Positions 10,201 to 16,798 of a stretch of DNA of 64,000 bases are shown piece by piece. The stretch is from contig NZ_VLKE01000002.1 of assembly GCF_007830265.1 (NCBI RefSeq), positions 1-64,000 on the forward strand. The letters are read 5' to 3'. Under the pieces are notes generated by a model that made no database searches, had not been told where the DNA came from, and saw nothing but the letters and a program-made list of their open reading frames with translations. This DNA is from Micromonospora olivasterospora. Its GTDB lineage: Bacteria > Actinomycetota > Actinomycetes > Mycobacteriales > Micromonosporaceae. Position 1 is the first letter of the stretch; the number at the start of each line of letters is the position of its first letter. A program made the position numbers and the translations under genes.

Positions 10201-11792
10201 GATCCTCCACCATCGGGATCCAGTCCTGCGGGGCCGACTCCGTTCCCGGCTGTGCCGTCGGGCTCGGCGTCGACGTCGAGCTGGTCTCGTTCGTCTGCGG
10301 GTCGATCAGGATCAGCTCCGGCAGCACCTGCTCCTCGGCCGCCATCCGCGCCTCGTTGAGCCGGCCCAGCTTGTCCAGATACCCCTCGCCGGTCGGGTCC
10401 GGGCCGGCCAGTTGCCTCGCCAGGTCCTCGATCTGCTGGGCCGCCTGCTCCCCCAAAGTCGAGAAGTAGCTGTTCAGGTCCGTCCCGTCGGCTATCAGCG
10501 CCGCGTACCGGTTCGGAAGGTACGTCTGCCAGTGCCCCTGGGCTTGCGCCCCGTACCGGTTCATCCTCTGCTGTCTCCGTCTCCTCTGGTGCTGCGGTCT
10601 CGTCGGTGTCGGCGCTGACCGGCGGGCCGGTCGTGGTCGCCGCGCCACCGAGGACCGCCGGCACCGGCGCTGGGACCGCCGTCTGCGGAGTCACGGTCGG
10701 GTTCGGGGTGGCCGGCGTCGGGTCGACCGGAACGCCGAGCCGGCCGGCGGCGTATGCGGCCAAGGGCTCGGCGACCTCGGCAGGCTGGCCGTGAAGCATC
10801 GCGCGGATCGACTGGGCGGCAACCTCCCGCCCCGCCGCCGTGGTGAACGTGCGGGCGGCCCAGTCGACCCGGGCGGTGACTACGACCTCTACCAGCGGCC
10901 AGGTGTCCTCGCCGTCGGCGGCGGCGGCCAGCACCGGCCCCGGCCGCTCCGGGTGCCGGGTGACCGCCGGGTCGAGCACGTGAAAGGCCCGCGCCGCGGA
11001 CCTGCGCCCATCAGCGCTGCCGTCCTCGTCGACGACCACCGCGACGCCGGCTGCCGGATCCGCCTGCGCGGTGAGCGCCGCGACCTGCGGCCCGGTCAAG
11101 GCCGGTCCGCACGCGGCCACCACCAGTGGCGCCCCGTCGCCGCGCTCGGCCAGGGCGATGGCCTCCAAGGCGGTCCGGGCCACTACGGCCCGGCTGGTGC
11201 GTTCAGGCTGTTCGGCGAGGCCGAACATCACCTCCGCAGGCCGGAACACCGCCGTGGCGGGGCTGTGTAGCACCGGTGCCACGTCCGGTACGCCGGGTGG
11301 GGCGTAGCCGGCGAACCCGACCACCGGTCGGTCCGGATCCCGATGCTCGCGGATGCCGACCATCACCCGGTTGCGGAATCGGTCGACCAGTTGCCCGGTG
11401 CGCCCGGTCGCCGCCAGGCCGGACGCCCGGATCTCCACATCGGTGAAGCCCTGCCGACGCAGTTCGTTGACAAGCGCGGCTGGCCGGTCCGGCGCGTACC
11501 CCACCGCCCACCGCCCATCGACCGGGACACCCTGGGCCGCTAGCCATCGGGCCGGCGATGCCCCGTCGGGCCGATCGAGTTGGGCTCGGTAGAACGCCGC
11601 CGCCACGCGCTGGACAGCCAGGAGGCGTTGCCGCCGCGCATCTGGGGCCGTCGACAGACGAGGCGGACCAGCAACCTGCGCGGCCAGCGAGCCGGCCCGG
11701 CTCCGTAGCGCTGCCGTGCGATCGGCGGACGCCGCGACGCGTTCGGCGACCTCCCGCGCTGGCCGGGACACTGGCTGATCCGGCGCGGCCAT
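4221..11792 (-). CDS. Giant DnaG-like / N6-adenine methylase / SNF2-like helicase protein (DarB-like)
   Basis: An open frame of about 2523 codons from ATG 11792 (GTG 11795 is an alternative; TGATG overlap with the upstream gene). Residues 1-400 resemble a DnaG-type catalytic core (PAALVNELRRQGFTDVEIRA, LVDRFRNRVMVGI, VVGFAGYAPPG). From about 590 come LARWSGWGAVPGVFE, the methylase SAM motif EPGCGPGTF (about 718) and the target motif GNVPFG (about 778). A helicase follows: CVGAGKT (about 1420), DEWHD (about 1590), GATATPIAN (about 1638) and QRDGRIMRQGN (about 1940). Such methylase-helicase giants occur on phages and conjugative plasmids; P1 DarB protects incoming DNA from restriction. Residues about 410-557 overlap a better-coded gene in another frame (10121-10564), so this may really be two genes whose separating stop is lost. 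The family call for the helicase/methylase part is firm; the role is inferred. Confidence 0.8.
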   Translation of the reverse strand: MAAPDQPVSRPAREVAERVAASADRTAALRSRAGSLAAQVAGPPRLSTAPDARRQRLLAVQRVAAAFYRAQLDRPDGASPARWLAAQGVPVDGRWAVGYAPDRPAALVNELRRQGFTDVEIRASGLAATGRTGQLVDRFRNRVMVGIREHRDPDRPVVGFAGYAPPGVPDVAPVLHSPATAVFRPAEVMFGLAEQPERTSRAVVARTALEAIALAERGDGAPLVVAACGPALTGPQVAALTAQADPAAGVAVVVDEDGSADGRRSAARAFHVLDPAVTRHPERPGPVLAAAADGEDTWPLVEVVVTARVDWAARTFTTAAGREVAAQSIRAMLHGQPAEVAEPLAAYAAGRLGVPVDPTPATPNPTVTPQTAVPAPVPAVLGGAATTTGPPVSADTDETAAPEETETAEDEPVRGASPGALADVPSEPVRGADSRRDGPEQLLLDFGGAGGPADRGPGEATGRPGPDRRGVSGQAGPAQRGADGGRGAGAAGADPDRPADERDQLDVDAEPDGTAGNGVGPAGLDPDGGGSDRSALAGDRGTGSRDERRQRAADPQLDTAPPTEPTAPVEAAEPATPSEVQAPATAPDPDRPVSFTPRGQEDLAPRGEVARLNANLAALRTLRTLEAEDRPATAEEQAVLARWSGWGAVPGVFEGRTEHRDHARFAAAREELRQLLGERGYAAAERNTLNAHYTDAAYVRAIWDAVTGLGFEGGSVLEPGCGPGTFIGLAPDSARMVGVEVEPVTAGIAAALYPHATIRTESFADTRSPAGAFDLTIGNVPFGNFALADRRHNPGKHSIHNHFLIKSLHLTRPGGLVVALTSRYTMDAANPAARREMAALADLVAAVRLPTSAHEHAAGTKVVTDLLILRRREPGREQAGMAWEQTREIDVPGGETVHVNEFFASRPDRILGELSVGRGAYNAQDLLVTGTGDTAADLTRVLGDVVDEARLAGLTLTPRAEAGPAAPVAVLAAVGREEGHIEALDDGTFTTVVAGQVVEHKVPATQADELRALLLLRDTVTALLQAESSSLDDGDEHPGGPPAGSAAFLRIRLNTVYDAYVEQYGYLNRYDTYTRRQRNKATGELETILDEETGQPKLYRNYPQLAGFRGIDPHAATVFALENFNDDTRTATKADIFSKRVILPRAPRLGADSPEDALAICLDDHGAVLLPEIARLLGVDESEAREALGELVYDDPGTGRLVEAAAYLSDNVRAKLDQALVAVEDDPRFEVNVRALQRVLPRDVGPGEIMVSFGAPYIDYQEVQAFLQEILRDPRLRVTHPGGSDWQVKGSRVGVLARSTWGTAGMSAPELAQRLLTKTPIRVFYEIEKGKRALDVEATATAQAKAVELEERFESWVWEEPERAARIAATYNRMFNAHVPRSYVGARRSLPGISVEFRPRPHQIEAVTRIVNEPGVGLFHCVGAGKTAVMAIGAMELKRLGLVNKPAIVVPTHLLEQFCREFLQIYPQARVLAAGQDDTSAARRHRFVARCATGNWDTVIMAASFFETLRLSDDEQRRFLDGELKDLRDKIERAHAQAVDNGEDTGRNAAVKRLQGSLVRKEEKIKEKFDKPTDPGVTFDQTGIDFVFRDEWHDLKNDTITSSIVDASNDGSDRAIDFRAKLDFLRRRYGQRVVCGATATPIANSVRELYVVTRHLRPDLLEATGTMDFDTWASVFGKVVTSVEISPTGSGFQTKSRLAKYTNAAELSLMLRTFGDIRTPEDLNLPTPLLTVNSDGYRAPHVVTIDPAPELVDFIATLDDRVEWCRNHPREREIDNILKISGEARAASLDLRLLGLSQNTPGKIDVAARNIAEIWQAHRDTRYLVDPDAENPVEHETPGALQIVFCDLGTPKPKDPERWTAYEALRDRLVDLGMPREAVKFIHEANSDKEKANLFAACRNGDVSVLIGSTGRMGTGTNIQNRAVALHHLDCPWRPADITQRDGRIMRQGNQNAEVSIYRYVVTGSFDAFSWQTVARKGGFIDQMMRGTVAREIEDVSDETLQAHQIKAIATGNPLLIEKEELGMELARLERANRSHHNTHAALEKQIRELHQWIAVDERRIEALDQTIAQRQDIRGEKFRMTVAGHQLDKRPDAGRALQHAITAASAGLGPTEQRDRVPLAALGGFDVTATIWNGRDGALVSLMVNNDSGMSTKMSLTEATTGDATGLVRRLEHHLASLESRRGQIVANIANQREEIERAHTQLGQPFARHDELIETRRRMRAVSAAVDAIADLDSVPVNTPAEPAVPVSLDDDWMPAQIRESLTDDERTWLTARIDRVANAGTLQAAARAQEDVAAFAVTFDKALTAMLGDPNEPNLSVAIFLKCDDVDWRASMFNAARQAVHDLVRATPAPVAGTAPANPGAARPEPNSGQISPLEPAAIIAVTTPADRSLLDACTRQALRVDAVQAAARAGDETAFTATFASAMTSAIGQLDDAGDVARLADLHGDQAFRQGLTKLVWSKLTPRRAEPPCSADARPVNAAAVAATAFMPATGSGAAAPVSPAPTTTHRAANHDHAHLPER
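10121..10564 (-). CDS. Nested 147-aa protein inside the giant helicase frame
   Basis: ATG 10564 follows GCAGAGG and opens 147 codons with very high GC3 (MNRYGAQAQGHWQTYLP, DLNSYFSTLGEQAAQQIEDL, EEQVLPELILI, WQEIAEQEAAMNDD). It is acidic and mainly helical with a Ser/Thr/Pro linker near residues 100-115. In the same stretch the giant frame reads as low-complexity Gly/Asp/Arg with poor GC3, so this frame looks like the true coding one. From memory, similar small proteins sit just before helicase genes in other actinobacterial elements, which favours primase-like gene, small gene, helicase gene as the ancestral order. Its function is unknown. Confidence 0.65.
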   Translation of the reverse strand: MNRYGAQAQGHWQTYLPNRYAALIADGTDLNSYFSTLGEQAAQQIEDLARQLAGPDPTGEGYLDKLGRLNEARMAAEEQVLPELILIDPQTNETSSTSTPSPTAQPGTESAPQDWIPMVEDPTDPRWQEIAEQEAAMNDDSEPPTRS

Positions 11793-11977
11793 CACAACCG
11801 CCCGTCGTCAGGCTCGGTGGGCAGCAAGCCCCGCGCCCGCAGCGACTCGAACAGGCGCTGGTGGTGCTCCAGCGTGGCCGTCAGGTCATCGATCTGCGCT
11901 TGCAGGCCGGCGGCGAGCCTGTCGGGCAGGTCCTCCGCGTCCGGCGCGGCCATCGGTACAGCGGCGTCGTCAGCCAT
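11792..11977 (-). CDS. Small acidic coiled-coil protein (61 aa)
   Basis: ATG 11977, preceded by a GGGGGAG ribosome site, opens 61 codons (MADDAAVPMAAPDAEDLPDR ... LLPTEPDDGRL). The middle (LAAGLQAQIDDLTATLEHHQ RLFESLRARG) is a likely coiled coil. Its TGA overlaps the ATG of the giant gene at 11792, so the two are coupled and this is the operon leader. An in-frame start at 12007 would add 10 residues. No family is recognised. Confidence 0.6.
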   Translation of the reverse strand: MADDAAVPMAAPDAEDLPDRLAAGLQAQIDDLTATLEHHQRLFESLRARGLLPTEPDDGRL

Positions 11978-12737
11978 CGCTCCCCCATGTGATCGCTTGA
12001 TCACCACCGTAGTCAGGATGTCGAGCGGGATCGAGACGCAGCAGGCTGTGAGACGCGCTCCCGACTCGTCTCATGTTGGGGCGGGCCGCGTTACCACCAG
12101 CGCCGCCCGAGGCAGTGATGCCGCGGAATCACCGGCAGGGCAACGACCGCGTTCGGGAGCCGGCGACCGGTGCCCCGGCCGTCGTGGTCGCGCTGTCCAA
12201 TATCGACGCCTCCGGCGGGGCCTCTCTCGGAGATCCGGGAGGGACCACAGGTGCCAGGTGGGTGAGTGGTCACCCAGGGGTGGGCTCTCCCCGCGCCGGC
12301 CGCCCAGAGGGCTACCAGACCGGCTCTGGGGCGGCCAGGCCAAGCCGCTTCGCGGTCGGCTTCGCCGAGCCTGGCCGCCCCAGAGCCGGCCCGGTCGATC
12401 GGAGATCGGCCGACACGAGGAGATCCCACCCCACCCCCGGCACCGCGCGCGGGCAAGCCCGCCGGGCCGGCCGCCGGCCCGGCACGTTACTCCGGTCATC
12501 CGGCGGCGACTTGGTGACCGGCCTCGGCGTTCGGTGCTGTGTGGAGGCGGAGGTGCTGGACCGGGGGCGATGCTCTCGACGAGAGCGCTTTCTTGACGCT
12601 TGTCCGGCGGAGCCAGAGTCTAGTCCTCGACATGGACACTCTACGTGTTCGCTGTGTAACGTCCAGTGTGGCCGGTGGTTGGCCGCAGGAACCGGGAGCC
12701 AGCCACATCAGACACGTCAAGCGGAAGCGGAGACGCC
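11978..12737. other. Divergent intergenic region with no convincing gene
   Basis: About 760 bp between the minus-strand methylase/helicase operon and the plus-strand Vps62-like gene. Frames here lack start signals and protein-like composition. The notable structure is the long perfect hairpin at 12320-12389. Promoters for both directions must lie here, but none is obvious. Confidence 0.6.
12320..12389. repeat. Perfect 21-bp inverted repeat (large hairpin)
   Basis: Arms 12320-12340 and 12369-12389 (CCGGCTCTGGGGCGGCC... and its exact complement) are separated by 28 nt, and the loop holds a further small inverted repeat (AAGCCG/CGGCTT). The location between divergent genes makes a simple terminator unlikely. 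A replication or transfer origin structure, or a large regulatory site, is possible. The structure is certain; its role is not. Confidence 0.8.
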
Positions 12738-14057
12738 GTGGTTGAAAGCATCAGGTACGGAGCGCTGGACATCGCCGTAATCGACAGGTTCCTTCAGCGG
12801 TGGGATGACGATGGGTCCGGAGCCCACATGGATGGCTCCTTCTACAACCCGGATTTCGGGGGAGGCACGCTCTACGCGCAGGGCTGGCGCTATCTCGGGA
12901 GCGTTGGCAACACCTCCGCTGCCGGCATCACCGGCAAGAAGGCCACCATCCTGGTCCGCGGTGCGAACGCCGCCGATGAAATGATCAAGCCCCCGGTCCG
13001 GTTCGATCTTATCTGGAACGACCGTGGCTCCGGGGCGAAGAGGGACGGGTCGGTGTGGCGGCCGATCCCGCCCGCCGGCTACGTCGCACTCGGAGACGTG
13101 TTCGCCGACTTCAGCTGGAACGCGCCGAACCCCGCGTACTACGCCTGTATCCGGCGGGAGTTGGCGGGCCGCCGCTACGTGCGGGAGGGCGTGATCGGTA
13201 GCCTGATCTGGAACGACAGGGGGTCCGGGTCGAAGAGTGACGTCTCCATCTGGGAGATCCGTTCGCCCGGGTACCCCTCCGACAACGCCGAGCGTCTGCT
13301 CCTGGGCGCGGACCTGCTGCGGGCACACGGCAGCTACGACCGCCCGACCGACGCGGTGTACGTCCTGGACCTGCCCGCGGTGATCGCCAAGCAGAACCCG
13401 CCCGCCGCGCCGGTCCTCACCTCGCACGCGGCGCCGAATCCGCTGGAGACCGACAAGGTCACCGACCGGGCCGTCGTGGTGCCGTGCACGCTGATCAAGC
13501 ACCCCGGCAAGGACGTGGCCTGGCAGGTGGCGAGGTCACCGTTCTACACGCTGGAACGACGCGTGAGCTTCTACTGCCACAAGCACTACGACAACTCGCA
13601 GGGCAGTGTCGAGGAGTCCGCCCCGCAGGTGGTGACCACGGGCGTGAGCAAGACGAAGAGCGACGAGTTCAGCCAGCGGACCAGCGTCAGCGTCACCGCA
13701 TCGGCGGGCATCGCGGCCAAGGGATTCTCCGCTTCCGTCGAGACCAGCTTCTCCATCGAACTCGGCTACACCAGCCGCGTCGACGTCACGCAGTTCAGCG
13801 AGGTCCAAGAAACGTGGCCCATGACGGTGCCGCCCAAGAAATCAGCCGCGATGTGGTCACCCCGCCACGAGATCATCGCGATCGACAAGGACGGCAACAC
13901 CGTCGGCGGCCTGGGCGGACTGGTCTTCGACGTGAACTCGCGCGTCAAGACCGAATACCCCGCCCCGGCCCAGCCCCAGTCCCTGTCCGAGGCCATTGAG
14001 GCCGGCGACCCGCAGCCGTTCGGACAAACCGAGTCGAACATCCCCGAAGGCTTCTAG
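12738..14057 (+). CDS. Vps62-domain protein with aerolysin-like C-terminal region
   Basis: GTG 12738 with GGAG 8 nt upstream gives 439 aa. The N-terminal half has the repeated WNDRGSG signature (about residues 95 and 158; a DDGSGAHMDGSFYNP variant near 25) with GYVALGDVF, the hallmark of Vps62/DUF946-like beta domains. The C-terminal half (SVSVTASAGIAAKGFSASVE, ELGYTSRVDVTQFSE, ETWPMTVPPKKSA) shows the alternating Ser/Thr pattern of aerolysin/ETX-MTX2 pore-forming proteins. No signal peptide is visible. Proteins pairing these modules are thought to bind membranes or carbohydrate; a toxin-like role is inferred. It is a single-gene unit with no obvious partner. Confidence 0.7.
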   Translation: MVESIRYGALDIAVIDRFLQRWDDDGSGAHMDGSFYNPDFGGGTLYAQGWRYLGSVGNTSAAGITGKKATILVRGANAADEMIKPPVRFDLIWNDRGSGAKRDGSVWRPIPPAGYVALGDVFADFSWNAPNPAYYACIRRELAGRRYVREGVIGSLIWNDRGSGSKSDVSIWEIRSPGYPSDNAERLLLGADLLRAHGSYDRPTDAVYVLDLPAVIAKQNPPAAPVLTSHAAPNPLETDKVTDRAVVVPCTLIKHPGKDVAWQVARSPFYTLERRVSFYCHKHYDNSQGSVEESAPQVVTTGVSKTKSDEFSQRTSVSVTASAGIAAKGFSASVETSFSIELGYTSRVDVTQFSEVQETWPMTVPPKKSAAMWSPRHEIIAIDKDGNTVGGLGGLVFDVNSRVKTEYPAPAQPQSLSEAIEAGDPQPFGQTESNIPEGF

Positions 14058-15352
14058 CCCCTCAGACCGTAGACGGCCAGCCAGACGCCCCCTGGCACGA
14101 ACCGTCGGCCACGCGTGAAGGTCACACGAATCCTCGGCGTCTGCTGTCGCCGGGGGCCAGGAGCACGGCCCGTGGCGGCAAGAGCGAGGAGGCGCGCCCG
14201 GCGGCCGCGTAGCCCCGAGCTGCCTGGCCTTACCCCGTTCAAGCAGGGGGGCGATGGTCGTGCAGCTGCGGCGACCACCCCCCCTGTGCCAGCACGCCGG
14301 CCCGGCCGGGCTCAGGTCAAAGGCAGTCACCTGGAGAGGGGGAGGGGTGGCCGCGGCACTGCCTGCCTGATCGTCGACATGTCCGCTTCTACGGCACCCA
14401 CTCGGTCGACATCGACGGCGAACTCGCCCAGCTCGACGCCGACGCCCCTCCGGTGCGCACGTACGAACCCCAAAATGCGCGCGTGAACGTTCACGCCGCA
14501 AAAACGCCCGCGCGCGCGAGCCCGCCCGCCCCCACCCCGGTTCGACCGGCACACCGCAAAACGCGCGCGCGAGCCGCCCGGCCTCGTGCGCGTCGACGAG
14601 CTGGCCCGCGCGGCCGGCGGACCCGGGTTTCCGGAGTTTCGCGATTTTTGCGACCCCCCTACGCGCGTACGCGCGCGAGGAACCGAGGCCGACCCCTGAG
14701 GCCCGTCCGTAGCTTCCAGCGAAAAAACAACGCCGAGGAGAGTTCCCTGGTCGACCGGGGCGCGGCGCTTGCACTGGGACCTTGGAGCAGTCGCGTCAGA
14801 TGCGAGATCTTCGCGTCTGACGCGACTGGCGACCCCCCCCCAAAGGAAGCCCTGTCCAGGAAACCTGCGTCGGCGTTGTTGGACACTCCAGCTTGTTGGA
14901 CACATTTTCTGGACGGCGTTGACCGCCACGCCCAGCCGTGCCGACGTTCCCCGCGAACGGGCTGAGAGGGGTGTCGCCCAACTTCCGGCTCAGGGTCGCC
15001 TCGCCCGGGCCATACCGGCTACCGGCGATCGTAGAGCCCGACCACTCGTAGAAGCGCAGCTCGGCCGGATCCACACCGACCTGGCGGGCTACGAACTCTA
15101 CTGCCTCGTCGGGCAGCTCGCCGCGGCCGCGCGGGAACCGCCCAGCCCGCGTGTAGAACTTCAACAACAGCGCGAACCCCGCCCGGGGCGACCACACCAC
15201 CGCCCGCGCGATCTCGGCCGCCGAGGTGGACGACTGGCCCGAGGTCGCGAAGCCCGGATCCGGTGCGCCGGGCCGCTGAGGCGCATCCACTGAGGGGGCC
15301 AGGGTGAACCCGCCGCCCCGGCCAGCCGTTAACAGCAAAAGGAGGTAATGAA
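14058..15352. other. Decayed region with gene relics and a partial R repeat
   Basis: No intact gene was found over about 1.3 kb. Recognisable pieces are a short coding-like stretch at about 14370-14470 on the plus strand (RFYGTHSVDIDGELAQLDAD), a CG-alternating tract (14470-14680), a remnant of the R repeat arm at about 14708-14733 (GTAGCTTCCAGC then CAACG), a direct repeat TTGTTGGACAC (14876 and 14893) and a Tn3 transposase relic (14990-15225). It looks like a graveyard between mobile elements. Confidence 0.55.
14990..15225 (-). pseudogene. Tn3-family transposase N-terminal relic
   Basis: The minus strand reads GFALLLKFYTRAGRFPRGRG, then ELPDEAVEFVARQVGVDPAE and FYEWSGSTI, the characteristic N-terminal (DUF4158-type) segment of Tn3-family transposases (LKFF..GRFP, VAxQxGVxP, Y.WSGRT). 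Neither the preceding residues nor the catalytic domain is present. It is a fragment of an old Tn3-type insertion; a serine-recombinase relic at 33892-34246 could be from a related element. Confidence 0.65.
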
Positions 15353-15664
15353 ATGAGCACCTTGTTGGGCGAAGAGGAACTGTTGGCCGAGATGCGCTCG
15401 GCCCTGGCGGAGGTGGAGGCCGCGGCCGATCGGGTAGGCCGACGCGTAGCCCGGGGGAAGGCCGCCGTGGAGGACCAGAAGAAGCTGAGGTCGGTGACCC
15501 TGGCCGGGCACGGCGTGACCCGGATCACCTTCAACGAGGACGCCTACCGGGAACTCGCGCCGGCCGAGCTGGCCGAGCTGGCAGACCTGATCGCGACCAC
15601 GGCGCGTACCGCCCGCGAGGAAGCCCAGCGCAAGACGATGGCCGGTGCCGCGGCAACCGGCTGA
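15353..15664 (+). CDS. YbaB/EbfC-like nucleoid-associated protein (103 aa)
   Basis: ATG 15353 has a strong AAAGGAGG site upstream. The 103-aa product starts with a long helix (LLAEMRSALAEVEAAADRVG), then a short beta segment (LRSVTLAGHGVTRITFNEDA), then a second helix (LAPAELAELADLIATTARTA). This helix-strand-helix layout and length match YbaB/EbfC-type DNA-binding dimers, which in actinomycetes also occur beside secretion or plasmid genes. The sequence right after the stop reads like more coding (LIDFLLGGLNHQINTT in another frame) and is cut by the IS21-type element 64 bp later. Confidence 0.6.
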   Translation: MSTLLGEEELLAEMRSALAEVEAAADRVGRRVARGKAAVEDQKKLRSVTLAGHGVTRITFNEDAYRELAPAELAELADLIATTARTAREEAQRKTMAGAAATG

Positions 15665-15824
15665 TCGACTTCCTGCTCGGCGGCCTGAACCACCAGATCA
15701 ACACCACCTGTTCCCCAGCGTGCCCCGTGTCGGGGTACTCGTTGGAGTGCAGAGGTGAGTACGGCTGATCTTGCAGAGGTCAGGTGTCGTGGTGGGCGCC
15801 TTGTTCCTCACGGTGGGTTGCGTC

Positions 15825-16037
15825 TTACAGGCGCAGGCGGGTGAGGCCGAGCATGTCGATCAGCCATCCGGGTCCGCCGGTGATGCCGCGGGCGCGTAGG
15901 AGGGTGTCGACCTGGTGGGTCGCCGGAGTGGTGCGGGCGAGGAAGTCCTCGCAGATCTGGAGCAGGAGTTGCAGCAGGTCGCCGCGGTTGGTGTCGCTGG
16001 TGGCTGCGGGGTCGTCCGGGGTGGCCGGGGTGGGCAT
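15825..16037 (-). CDS. Small IS21-associated ORF (70 aa)
   Basis: The ATG at 16037 overlaps the istB stop (TGATG), so it is coupled to istB. The product (DLLQLLLQICEDFLARTTPA, then TLLRARGITGGPGWLIDMLG) is amphipathic and helical, with no recognised domain. It lies inside the IS ends, so it is an accessory or passenger ORF of this IS21-type element. Confidence 0.5.
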   Translation of the reverse strand: MPTPATPDDPAATSDTNRGDLLQLLLQICEDFLARTTPATHQVDTLLRARGITGGPGWLIDMLGLTRLRL

Positions 16038-16798
16038 CAGGCGACGTTCTCGATGGCGGTGAGGCGGTTCTTGAGTCGGTAGCTGGGGCCGTTGATGGGG
16101 ACGACGTCGCAGTGGTGCAGGAGCCGGTCGAGGATGGCGGTGGCCAGGACCTCGTCGCCGAAGACTTGGCCCCATTCGCCGAAGCCTTTGTTCGAGGTCA
16201 GCAGGGTGGAGCCCTTCTCGTAGCGTTTCGAGATCACTTGGAAGACGAGGTTGGCCTCGGGTCGTTCGAGGGGTTGGTAGCCCACTTCGTCGATGACCAG
16301 GACGGTGGGGCGTAGGTAGGTTTGCAGCTTGCGGGCCAGGCGGCCGATCGCGTCGGCGGCGGTGAGGTGGCGGACCATGTCGTCGAGGGTGGTGAAGTAG
16401 ACGGTGAATCCGGCTCGGCAGGCGGCGACCGCGAGGGACACGGCGATGTGGGTCTTGCCGACGCCGGGTGGGCCGAGGAGAGCGACGTTGGCCTTGGCCT
16501 GCACGAATGCGAGGGTCGCGAGGTCACGGACCTTGCGGGGGTCCAGGTCGGGTTGGAAGCTGAAGTCGTAGTCGTCGAGGGTCTTGTGGTGCGGCAGCTT
16601 CGACAGGCGTAGCCCGGCGCGGAAGCGGCGTTCGTCGCGGACGGCGAGTTCCTCTTCCAGGACGAGGTCGAGGAACTCCAGGTAGCCCATGGCTTCGGTG
16701 TCGGCCCGGCCGGTGAGTTCCCGCAGCGTCTTGGCCAGGTGAGGCAGGCCGAGTTTGGTGGCGCTGGCGTGGATGCGGTTGGTGACCAGCTCACTCAC
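16037..16798 (-). CDS. istB: IstB-like ATPase (IS21 helper)
   Basis: The 253-aa AAA+ protein has Walker A GPPGVGKTHIAVSLA (about residue 90), Walker B VLVIDEVGYQPL and the sensor region STLLTSNKGFGEWG, all typical of IS21 IstB helpers. It starts inside the end of istA (4-nt ATGA overlap), as in the IS21 family. The protein assembles on target DNA and stimulates the IstA transposase. Length and motifs are complete. Confidence 0.93.
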   Translation of the reverse strand: MSELVTNRIHASATKLGLPHLAKTLRELTGRADTEAMGYLEFLDLVLEEELAVRDERRFRAGLRLSKLPHHKTLDDYDFSFQPDLDPRKVRDLATLAFVQAKANVALLGPPGVGKTHIAVSLAVAACRAGFTVYFTTLDDMVRHLTAADAIGRLARKLQTYLRPTVLVIDEVGYQPLERPEANLVFQVISKRYEKGSTLLTSNKGFGEWGQVFGDEVLATAILDRLLHHCDVVPINGPSYRLKNRLTAIENVA

